NCBI RefSeq assembly: GCF_003576645.1
Contig: NC_044930.1
Location: forward strand, 875,004 to 939,003
DNA: 64,000 nt
Direction: 5' to 3'
DNA from: Ipomoea triloba
Lineage: Eukaryota; Streptophyta; Magnoliopsida; Solanales; Convolvulaceae
In this document: in pieces, positions 37,299-45,961 of the stretch
How positions within the stretch are numbered: position 1 is the stretch's first letter
Layout: each line of letters starts with the position of its first letter
Translations under genes and position numbers: made by a program
The notes under the pieces: model-generated
Seen by the model: only the letters and a program-made list of their open reading frames with translations
What the model was told of the DNA's origin: nothing
Database searches by the model: none

Positions 37299-38054
37299 AT
37301 GACGAACAGCAGGAGAAATCGTAGCCGAAGTCACATGCGAAAGAGAAATTCAACTCGTCGGGTGACTAAAGCAGTTCTAGAGGACGATTTACGCCAACAA
37401 TTAGATCGGTCAAGGAACTTGAACAACGAGCTCACATCCAATCCGTCAAGAAAAAACATACAACCAACCCAACCGGTTGGTTCGAGCGAAGGCCTACATG
37501 CTGGACAAACAAACTTTCAAATGACAATTACATGTGCCATGTTGCTACCAGTAGGCCAAACGTTGACCTCAACACCAGGAATATTGGGAGGGAATCAAAT
37601 ACAAGGAGCACCGCAACATGGGTCCACACCGATATGCTAACCACGGCTGGAAACTCTTGGGCACTATGTTACGACACCCACCCCCCGAATGACGACGAAC
37701 CCTCAGAGTCCTATCGCTCAACAACAAATGCCTCAACTTTTCCATGTACAACAGTCGTATCTACAACCTCAAGGGAGCAACCAAGAGGAAGTTCGATTGG
37801 CGAATCGTGTGCAAAGACTAGATCGAGAAGAACATAAAAATCATCGACAGGATGACGTCATACAACGCAAAAGTGTTTTCAATCGAATTCGAAAGAGTGC
37901 CAAGTTCCGATTGGGGGTTCGAGGTAACCATGGTCGACAAACATCACGAAGGATTACAAAGAAGCGGCTCAAAGAACGCACTACAAGCGGAACGGAAGGC
38001 TTAGTTGGTCGGGTGGACTACCAAGAAGCATGGAAAAGTGGGTCAGCTGTCTGA
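37299..38054 (+). pseudogene. gag-like ORF interrupted by one stop
   Basis: A frame of 251 codons starts at an ATG 84 bp after the LTR and is interrupted by an in-frame TAA at 37638-37640. The N-terminus is strongly basic (NSRRNRSRSHMRKRNSTRRV), followed by Gln/Pro-rich sequence. After the stop comes a charged segment (RLANRVQRLDREEHKNHRQD). Position and composition fit the start of a plant gypsy gag. It lacks a recognisable capsid core and zinc knuckle, so it is a truncated remnant. No further pol frame follows. Confidence 0.6.
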
Positions 38055-38157
38055 CCATGGGATCCTACAAGTAGCATAGGTGATAAGATGCTTATTTTGA
38101 GGAGTTCATTATGGAAGTTGTGTGATATATATATATAAAAAAATATCACTTAGACTT

Positions 38158-38775
38158 CTTCGTTTGGAGCTTTGTTCGACCTGCACGGATCTCCGTTTGG
38201 GGTTTTGTTCGACCTGCACGGATCTCCGTTTGGGGTTTTGTTCGACCTGCACGTTTGGGGTTATGTTCGACCTGCACGAATTTTCGTTTGGGGTTTTGTT
38301 GGACCTGCACGAATCTTCGTTTGGGGTTGTGTTCGACCTGCACGTTTGGGGTTTTGTTCGACCTGCACGTTTGGGGTTATGCTCGACCTGCACGAATTTT
38401 CGTTTGGGGTTTTATTCGACCTACCTGCACGAATTTTCGTTTGGGGTTGTGTTCGACCTGCACGTTTGGGGTGAATTTTCGTTTGGGGTTGTGTTCGACC
38501 TGCACGTTTGGGGTTATGATTCGTTTGGGGTTGTGTTCGACCTGCACGTTTGGGGTTATGATTCGACCTGCACGGTGTTCGACCTGCACGTTTGGGGTTA
38601 TGATTCGACCTGCACGGATCTCCGTTTGGGGTTTTGTTCGTATGATTCGACCTGCACGGATCTCCGTTTGGGGTTTTGTTCGACCTGCACGGATCTCCGT
38701 TTGGGGTTTTGTTTGACCTGCACGAATCTTCGTTTGGAGTTTTGTTCAACCTGCACGAATCTTCGTTTGGGGTTT
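38158..38775. repeat. Minisatellite with 33-bp and 25-bp units
   Basis: About 20 units of the type TTTGGGGTTTTGTTCGACC + TGCACG, with or without an 8-9 bp spacer (GATCTCCG, GAATTTTCG or GAATCTTCG). The long form is 33 bp and the short form 25 bp. Because 33 is divisible by 3, several frames stay open on both strands (an 11-residue period, for example QNPKRRSVQVE on the minus strand). These frames are by-products of the repeat. It occupies the place where pol would be expected. Confidence 0.93.
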
Positions 38776-39059
38776 GTTCGACATGCACGAGTAAATGTAA
38801 CCATCAGAGCAGCCAAGTTGTGCAAGTTTGTTAGCAACGAGAGTTGGATGGAAGAATATACTACTTGAAAAACTGCAAGAAAGCATAGAGAAGCTTGAAT
38901 ATTATCTTGTGTCNGGGTTTTGTTCGACATGCACGAGTAAATGTAACCATCAGAGCAGCCAAGTTGTGCAAGTTTGTTAGCAACGAGAGTTGGATGGAAG
39001 AATATACTACTTGAAAAACTGCAAGAAAGCATAGAGAAGCTTGAATATTATCTTGTGTC
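38770..39059. other. Duplicated 144-bp segment around a single N: probable assembly artefact
   Basis: 38770-38913 and 38915-39059 are identical apart from one T in a T run (GGGTTTGTTC versus GGGTTTTGTTC), and they meet at the single undetermined base 38914. An exact duplication joined by an N is what remains when two overlapping contig ends are abutted without merging. The true sequence probably has one copy. Confidence 0.8.
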
Positions 39060-39109
39060 AAGAAATTTGCAAGATGGTTGATCAGTCGACCAACACCTTG
39101 GGAGTCAAG

Positions 39110-39330
39110 CAACCTGCACCAGCCAACCAAGCACAACCCGCACCGACGAGCGAAACACTTGTGGATGCCGATCAACCTGCACCAGCCAACCAAGCACAAC
39201 CCGCACCAACGCGAAACACTTGTGGATGCCGATCAACCTGTCCCAGCCAACTAAGCACAACCTGCACTGACGAGCGAAGCATTTGTGGACGCCAATCAAC
39301 CTACACCTGTTTACTAAGCACTTCGTGTGA
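39110..39330. repeat. Minisatellite with about 63-bp units
   Basis: Units start at 39110, 39173, 39234 and 39297, each with CAACCTGCACCAGCCAACCA or a variant. The first two are nearly identical except for a 2-bp deletion, and the fourth is diverged. In one frame the first units read QPAPANQAQPAPT repeated, but the deletion breaks the period. Looser echoes of 'gaccacttggatg' continue to about 39760. Confidence 0.85.
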
Positions 39331-39877
39331 CGGGCGATTCGACCACTTGAATGTTATGCAATCTGGTCGATCATCCGCTGGGAAGCCTAGCCACTTTCAA
39401 CGGACAACAACCACTTCAACATCAAGCCATTGACAGAGTGATATGTTGAACAACCACTTGCATATCGACAGATTACTTGGTGTGTAGTAATCTACCGTGT
39501 TTTGACCAATCACTTGGACGATAAACAATCTATGTCGGTATGGCGAGCAACCGGTAGACAAATCGCTTGGATGAGGAGCAACGGACGATCAACCACCTGG
39601 ATGGCAACGTACACTTGGCCAACCACTCTGATGTCAAGTAACTTGTGACAAAGTGATATGTCAATTGACCACATGGATGTGAGGCATCTGTCGACAAATC
39701 AACCAATGGCGTCCACGAGCAAACACCCAATTAAGAAAACAACATGTTACGTAATGACAAAGTGAAGGAAGGAAATGATTCATACACGCAAAGTTAAAAG
39801 TACAACCGACACAAGCGGGGTCGGTCTCCCGATCACACTCCACAAACAAACAACTACAACTATGGAGGACAAAACAA

Positions 39878-41871
39878 TCATGGATCTTGACCACGCAATG
39901 AGGAAGGACCCGTCGGAGGCTTCTTGAAGGGCTCTGGACCAGGAGATGTCAGATCTTCGGGCAGAACGGTATGAACCGATTCCCAATCCTCGGGGAGAGC
40001 ATTTTGTAATATGTGATACAAAGTTTGTTGCATGCCCCTTGTTCCTTTGAGATAGCCCCATGTAGTCACCTTACGTATCATCGCTGATATCACTGGGTCT
40101 TCTCGGAACATATGGAACAAAGGAATGGCCGCATCCTCGGAGGGACATAAAGCAGATAACAGACCGGGCACCTCGGATGGTCGAGATACGAAATAAGCAA
40201 TGGCATCTCGACGAAACTGATCGGAATTTGGATACTGTCCCAAAGAATAGAGTTGGGCGTCCAAATGGGATATTTGTTCTCGACGAGATTCGAGTTGGTT
40301 TTCCTGATCCCTCACAGTGGCCCTGAGTGATTGTGTTTCCTTTTCCCATCCTATAGCAGTAAGCTGGCATCGCAGGAATAGCTCGGCGCCTGTGCTAGCA
40401 ACCTGACATAAACACGATCATAAACCACAGTTTAGAAAGTACCAAACAAAGAAAAGAGAGATCAGCAACTCAATGATTGGAGTAAGTACGTTAGCTAGGT
40501 GATGGGCTAGCTGCTCAGCAACTTTTTCGTTAGACAAAGTGGCGATGCCCGAGGGTGGAGGACTCAGTTGGAGTAGCAGATCGAACATTTTTCGCAAATC
40601 AACTGGTGCGCGGGTCAACGCGCTCACAAGTGGAGACCCCCCGTCGAGGTTAGGACAAGTGGCAAAAGCGCTCCCCGACACCTCACTTTCAACCTCACCT
40701 ATGGGACGCTTCCCATGTGATTTAGGGGGAAACGGAGCAGAAGGAAAGCCAGGGCTACCAAATTCATAACGGGGGATAGTAGGAGGTACAAATTTCTTTT
40801 TCAAAATAATCTTTGGCAATCCAGGTCAACTACTCCCGCTTGCGCCTGCACCTAGCAGTTCCTTTAATTCAGGATCAATATCCGGCGCTCTTGGATGTTA
40901 ATAAGAAATAACAAATCGTGTGAGGAATCAAAGATAAAAAGGGGAGACATGTGCTAACCATTTAAGATCCAACCTGGGGCCCCGTAAGTTGGAGCAGGGA
41001 GTCGAGCTGCATCAAAAGCCTCTGCGGAGTGGTAAATCTCCCAAGAATAGCATTCAGACTTAATCTTCTCAACAGCAATGTGAATCTCTGGAGTCTCAGG
41101 GGGTACCACGCACTTACGCATCCGACGAGACCATTCAATTTTGAAAGAAAGATCACCATCCAAACAAACCCGAAGAAATTTTTCTTTCCATCTACGGTTG
41201 TTGTCAGGCAAGTCAGAAACTTTCCCAGCCGTCCCACGACATTGGATAATGACAAAACCGTTGCGATGGTTCTTCCCCATGCACTTTAACAGATGGAGAA
41301 AATTGAAGAGTTCTAGTGTACAAGGCACTTGGTGACGTTTGCAAATCTGAGGGTAGCATGCAAGAATACGGTGTGCGTTGGGTGCTATCTGACTTGGAAC
41401 TATGCCGTAATAATTCACGAAGTCAACAAGGAATGGGTCAAAGGGGATGCGCAAACCGGCTTTCAAGGAATCAAAGTGCACACCTACCCAATTTTTTTGG
41501 TGGTAATCAATGATGTTGGAAGGACGACGATCAATTGAGTAAGAAATCCCCTTTCCAATTAGCTTCTGGAGTTGTTCTACCTCTTTGTCGGTAAAATCAA
41601 TTCCAACGATACGAGCACCATCGGAATCCAAGTCGACATAGTCACGTGATACTCCAGTTTGGCTTCTTGAGAGTTCCTTGGGATTATGGGAGGTACCTTC
41701 GCCTAGTTGAACCTCAAAAATCTTTGATGAAATTTTTGAACACTTGGATCGCGGGGTAACGTGCGAACGAGCTTGGGGCGCATCGTCATAATTACTCGAT
41801 TCCTCAGACGCACTAACATCCTCATCATCGCTGTCATAGTCGCGCATACACCACTTTTTGTCTTGCGACAT
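39878..41871 (-). pseudogene. Spliced antisense ORF of the LTR element ('putative gypsy type transposon' domain)
   Basis: Three exons on the strand opposite the element: 41871-40974, 40887-40490 and 40402-39878. GT-AG borders and matching phases (1, then 0) give 607 codons. Residues about 139-200 (RIPFDPFLVDFVNYYGIVPS, then QIAPNAHRILACYPQ and TLELFNFLHLLK) match the 'putative gypsy type transposon' family (Pfam Transposase_28, PF04195). The N-terminus is acidic and Ser-rich; exon 3 opens with a likely coiled coil (RATVRDQENQLESRREQISH). Antisense genes of this type are known in Tat-lineage plant retrotransposons; their role is unknown. One in-frame TGA (40828-40826) interrupts exon 2; its context (TTGACC) fits CpG decay. 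So this copy is probably inactive or makes a truncated product. The three-exon model is inferred from sequence alone. Confidence 0.75.
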
Positions 41872-42042
41872 GCTACATTAGCAAAAGAATGTAGGTGACA
41901 TACCACGGGCAAACAACATAGCAAGGAAGCAACGGCAAATCAAATGGCATCAGCTATGTTAATTGCAGCATGTAGTTTTTTAGTCGCAAGTTTTTATTTC
42001 TATTGTATTTAAAAAAAAAAAAAAGAGGGGGGGAGGATGGCT

Positions 42043-42340
42043 GACGTCGAGCAGCCTGCTCGACGTCGACCAAGTCGGTCGACGTCGAGCAACCCGCTCG
42101 TCGTCGACCGAGCGGCGTCGAGCAGCCCGCTCAACGTCGACCAAGTCGGTCGACGTCGAGCAGCCCGCTCGACGTCGACCAGATCGGTTCGGTCGACGTC
42201 GACCAAGCTGGGTCGACGTCGACCCAAAAAGCCGACGACTGCCGACTGGGTACCAGTCGGCAGTCGCCGGCCTTTTTCCCTCCAGTCGCCGGCGACTGGA
42301 GCAGAGATCAGATCTGGAAATGATTTCCAGATCTGATCTC
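42043..42340. repeat. GACGTC-rich repeats followed by hairpins
   Basis: 42043-42230 consists of imperfect repeats of GTCGACGTCGAGCAGCCCGC and CTCGACGTCGACCAAG-like units with seven GACGTC hexamers. Three inverted repeats follow: 13-bp arms GACTGCCGACTGG around GTA (about 42236-42264), the perfect palindrome TCCAGTCGCCGGCGACTGGA (about 42282-42301), and 18-bp arms GAGATCAGATCTGGAAAT around a single G (42304-42340), then an A run. The block lies 170-470 bp upstream of the antisense ORF's start, so it may belong to that ORF's promoter or leader. It is much more GC-rich than the rest of the element. Confidence 0.9.
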
Positions 42341-42946
42341 AAAAAAAAAAAAATTGTTTTGTTTTTTTGTTTTGATAGCTTGGAAGGCTACTGGTGGGAG
42401 CATTGTTCTTGGCAAGTCCAAAGTATCAAACTGGAGGAAATATACACGTGGTCGGATCATAAAAATCACTCAGCTGACCGATAACAATCACCCCATCTGG
42501 ATTGGATGCGCCTGGTCAAGTCAACCACTCGGTGATTCGCATGTACTACCTTCCTCATTCCCAGCCGTGGAGAACTTGATTGGTCCGTCAACTATTACTG
42601 GACCAAAGTATCACCAAGGGAAGACCCATCTCCAAACCATGGAAAAGATGTGAACAAAATCCGCTAAATGATCCATTGCTCGACGACCGGAAACAACTAG
42701 GACAAACCCGTCTTTAGTGATTATGCTTTCGGTTGTACTCTTTTTCCCTTAGCTAGGTTTTTTCCCAAATGGTTTTTCTTAGTCTAAGGTTTTTAACGAG
42801 GCAACCCGCGTAAATCACGCCCCTCCTGCTCAACTCAAACTTGAGGGGTTAAAATCAAGGCATTCAAGCCAGGGAGACTTTGCTCGCAACAAGTTAGCCG
42901 CCTGGAGCACATTCTACTTCTCGAAGCTGACGACTCTCGCAGATTC

Positions 42947-42959
42947 AAGAAGTGGGGGA
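42947..42959 (+). promoter_or_regulatory. Polypurine tract
   Basis: AAGAAGTGGGGGA lies four bases before the 3' LTR start, the expected place for plus-strand priming. Confidence 0.75.
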
Positions 42960-42963
42960 CTTG

Positions 42964-44535
42964 TGATGGGTAAATATGCACATGTACTAGTCGGTCCGTA
43001 AATCACCTGTCAACGGTCACCCAACCTGTCCGTCAACGGTCACCCAATCGTCGGTCAACTAACCGGTCCGTCGGCTGCATGATCAGAAGCAACACACCTT
43101 GTGGATTGGAGGCTCACAAGCGCAACAGTTGCTTGATGTGACGACCNNNNNNNNNNNNNNNNNNNNNNNNNNNNNNNNNNNNNNNNNNNNNNNNNNNNNN
43201 NNNNNNNNNNNNNNNNNNNNNNNNNNNNNNNNNNNNNNNNNNNNNNNNNNNNNNNNNNNNNNNNNNNNNNNNNNNNNNNNNNNNNNNNNNNNNNNNNNNN
43301 NNNNNNNNNNNNNNNNNNNNNNNNNNNNNNNNNNNNNNNNNNNNNNNNNNNNNNNNNNNNNNNNNNNNNNNNNNNNNNNNNNNNNNNNNNNNNNNNNNNN
43401 NNNNNNNNNNNNNNNNNNNNNNNNNNNNNNNNNNNNNNNNNNNNNNNNNNNNNNNNNNNNNNNNNNNNNNNNNNNNNNNNNNNNNNNNNNNNNNNNNNNN
43501 NNNNNNNNNNNNNNNNNNNNNNNNNNNNNNNNNNNNNNNNNNNNNNNNNNNNNNNNNNNNNNNNNNNNNNNNNNNNNNNNNNNNNNNNNNNNNNNNNNNN
43601 NNNNNNNNNNNNNNNNNNNNNNNNNNNNNNNNNNNNNNNNNNNNNNNNNNNNNNNNNNNNNNNNNNNNNNNNNNNNNNNNNNNNNNNNNNNNNNNNNNNN
43701 NNNNNNNNNNNNNNNNNNNNNNNNNNNNNNNNNNNNNNNNNNNNNNNNNNNNNNNNNNNNNNNNNNNNNNNNNNNNNNNNNNNNNNNNNNNNNNNNNNNN
43801 NNNNNNNNNNNNNNNNNNNNNNNNNNNNNNNNNNNNNNNNNNNNNNNNNNNNNNNNNNNNNNNNNNNNNNNNNNNNNNNNNNNNNNNNNNNNNNNNNNNN
43901 NNNNNNNNNNNNNNNNNNNNNNNNNNNNNNNNNNNNNNNNNNNNNNNNNNNNNNNNNNNNNNNNNNNNNNNNNNNNNNNNNNNNNNNNNNNNNNNNNNNN
44001 NNNNNNNNNNNNNNNNNNNNNNNNNNNNNNNNNNNNNNNNNNNNNNNNNNNNNNNNNNNNNNNNNNNNNNNNNNNNNNNNNNNNNNNNNNNNNNNNGCTC
44101 ACAAGCGCAACAGTTGCTTGATGTGACGACCGACAACTTTTCGGGAACAAGGGATCCGTGTTTTCATCACCTTGAGTAACTCAACCACTTCGAGCAAACC
44201 GATGCGCATTTTGCGGAGTAACTGTTCAACCCATATGCCCTCCACTTGCATATCAGACACCATGTGCATAGTGAATCCACTTTGTATAAATATAGGGGTC
44301 GTTCCCCTCACTGGGGGAGAACTCATCAGTACTACACTAATACACTTGTGATTTGCTCATTCGTCTCTCTTGCTCTCTCCTTGTTACTGTTCGTCACCCG
44401 TAGAGCGACATAGCTTCTTACCGCTCAGTCGTTAACCGGTAGACCGACCGATTGACCGGCCGAGCGACATCCTTCACCACACGTAACACACGTATTCGTA
44501 GCGTAATCGTAGACCCGTTTACATTTACGCTATCA
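42964..44535 (+). repeat. 3' LTR, interrupted by an N gap
   Basis: 42964-43146 equals 5' LTR positions 36629-36811, and 44097-44535 equals 36777-37215. Both halves together cover the whole 587-bp LTR with 35 bp (GCTCACAAGCGCAACAGTTG onward) present on both sides of the gap. Two base differences from the 5' LTR were found. Confidence 0.9.
43147..44096. other. Assembly gap (950 N)
   Basis: 950 consecutive undetermined bases inside the 3' LTR. Open frames spanning it are meaningless. The flanks overlap by 35 bp when placed on the 5' LTR, so the real gap is probably zero or negative in length. Confidence 0.9.
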
Positions 44536-44582
44536 GGTTTATACACCATAAATAAAAATTAAAATTATAATCATTATTGTTT

Positions 44583-44763
44583 TTTTTGTTGAGTACTACT
44601 GACTCTGTTACAATTTAGTATATGTTCATAGCTACTTTCTCAACCTAATGAAGCACAAAGAGTCAACAATTGACTCCACTGAGGCTCGAACCCACTCCTA
44701 TCATCCATGTGGAAGTGCTAACCGGGACACCGAATGCCACTAGACCAAAAGGTCTTTGGCATG
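44583..44763 (-). mobile_element. tRNA-derived SINE, family 1, intact promoter boxes
   Basis: Minus-oriented. It is flanked by the 13-bp direct repeat ATCATTATTGTTT (44570-44582 and 44764-44776), with an A-tail (T run) at the left end. A-box-like TGGTCTAGTGGCATTCGG is at about 44729-44746 and B-box-like GGGTTCGAGCC at 44683-44693, about 36 bp apart as in tRNA genes. It inserted 34 bp from the end of the LTR element, within the body of the older MITE. Confidence 0.9.
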
Positions 44764-45594
44764 ATCATTATTGTTTAGTTAACAGCGTTTTAGAATACAA
44801 CTATGAGATTTGATTACCTCTTCAATTATAAATTCATTCCTTAATTAAAAATGAGTATCATTTCATTTTATCCCTTCTCATCTGTCACCTGTCGATCTGC
44901 CGCATCTTCACTACATCCCTTATACTTTTGTTTTGATTTTTTTTTTGTTTATATCAGTGTTTTGGATGTCATTATATTATGATCAATTGCCTTGATTTTT
45001 TATTTTTGTATTTTTAATTCCCATTATAAGATTATACATAACCAAACATTAATATTGGTAATCATCTCAATTTCACCCTACTACCAAATATGCAAAATAC
45101 TTTTACCAAAATTCATTATCATTATCAAATTTTTTATTTACATTCTGATTTTGAATCACCATGTGCGAATCAAACACACCCTAAAGATAAGCAAGTAATT
45201 TTTTTTTTTTGGTATTATTATTGAAAATGAAAAAGAAGCAAAATGCATGCCAACTTCTACTCCGATATAATAATAATACTCCGTAATAATAATAATAATA
45301 ACAATAATAAGGCATGCTTTTGCATATACATTTCTATAAGACTATAGAGTTTGATGTTTCATGCTGTTTTCTCCTCTTCGACCACCTTTGAACTTTCAAC
45401 TATATTATAAACCTTATTATAATATAATGTTAATTAGAAGAAATGAATTGTGATTCAAAAATAGTGATTGAGTTGGTGAAATAGAATTCTCATACCAGAA
45501 GGTTATGAATTTGATCAACACTTCTTGATCGAGCACGTTGTACATGATCTTTCTAGTGTAGTTTAACTTTTCCGTGTGATTTGTGAGTTATTGT

Positions 45595-45705
45595 ACAAAA
45601 GTAAGATTTATTTCATACATACCTTCATTGAAGCTCGATCTTATAATCTTTCATTTAGGAGAGTCACTATATGTCACTTGACCACAAGATTATTGGCAAA
45701 AGGTA
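45595..45705 (-). repeat. Degenerate SINE family 1 relic
   Basis: The minus strand shows TGCCAATAATCTTGTGGTCA, then an A-box-like GTCAAGTGACATATAGTG and a B-box-like AGATCGAGCTTC in the same order as the SINE at 44583-44763. Many substitutions are present and no target duplication was found, so it would be an old copy. Confidence 0.45.
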
Positions 45706-45783
45706 TATAATTACGGTATAAAATTAATAGATAAACTTTTAACCTTTGTACTTTATAGTTTGATCTATTGAGATACGCTAGCA

Positions 45784-45944
45784 TCAAGACTTTGTGGTTT
45801 AGTGATACCCGGTTGCACACCCATATGGAAGGAGGTGGGTTCGAGTAAATGGAAGTGGTATTGACTCTTTGTGCTTCAGTAGGTTGAGAAAGTAGTTATG
45901 AACAAATACTACATTGTAACAGAGTCAGTACTACTAAAAAAAAT
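45784..45944 (+). mobile_element. tRNA-derived SINE, family 1
   Basis: Plus-oriented. It is flanked by a 17-bp target duplication ATTGAGATACGCTAGCA (45767-45783) versus ATTGAGATATGCTAGCA (45945-45961), one mismatch. The A-box-like GTGGTTTAGTGATACCCGG is at 45794-45812 and the B box GGGTTCGAGTA at 45837-45847. The 3' part (GACTCTTTGTGCTTCAGTAG onward, TAACAGAGTCAGTACTACT) matches the other copies and ends in an A run. Confidence 0.92.
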
Positions 45945-45961
45945 ATTGAGATATGCTAGCA

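Larger units (their letters stand above)
36629..44535 (+). mobile_element. Non-autonomous Ty3/gypsy-type LTR retrotransposon with antisense gene
   Basis: The element starts TGATGGG and ends CTATCA and is flanked by the 5-bp target duplication GGTTT (36624-36628 and 44536-44540). Order: 5' LTR, primer-binding site, gag-like ORF with a stop, 33-bp minisatellite, 63-bp minisatellite, spliced antisense gene, GACGTC/hairpin region, polypurine tract, 3' LTR. No reverse transcriptase, RNase H or integrase motif is visible, so it must depend on proteins supplied in trans. Antisense ORFs and hypervariable tandem repeats are known from the Tat/Ogre branch of plant Ty3/gypsy elements, which is the likely origin (inference). 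About 985 of its 7907 bp are an N gap and unmerged overlap. The two LTRs differ at two positions found, so insertion is recent. Confidence 0.9.
36606..45181. mobile_element. Tourist-like (PIF/Harbinger-type) MITE split by later insertions
   Basis: The left end is GGGTGTGATTGATTC (36606-36620). The complement of the right end (45167-45181) is GGGTGTGTTTGATTC, a 14/15 match. The trinucleotide TAA borders both ends (36603-36605 and 45182-45184), the TWA target duplication typical of Tourist-like elements. Without its insertions the element is about 470 bp. The LTR retrotransposon (36629-44535) entered only 23 bp from its left end, and a SINE (44583-44763) lies in its remaining body. Confidence 0.75.

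Noticed and set aside
38109..39032. Open frames of up to 248 codons on both strands in 38109-39032
   Set aside because: They are produced by the 33-bp minisatellite, whose length is divisible by three; several frames are open at once with an 11-residue period.
43083..44150. Long open frames on both strands across 43083-44150
   Set aside because: They consist almost entirely of undetermined N bases; only a few flanking LTR codons are real sequence.
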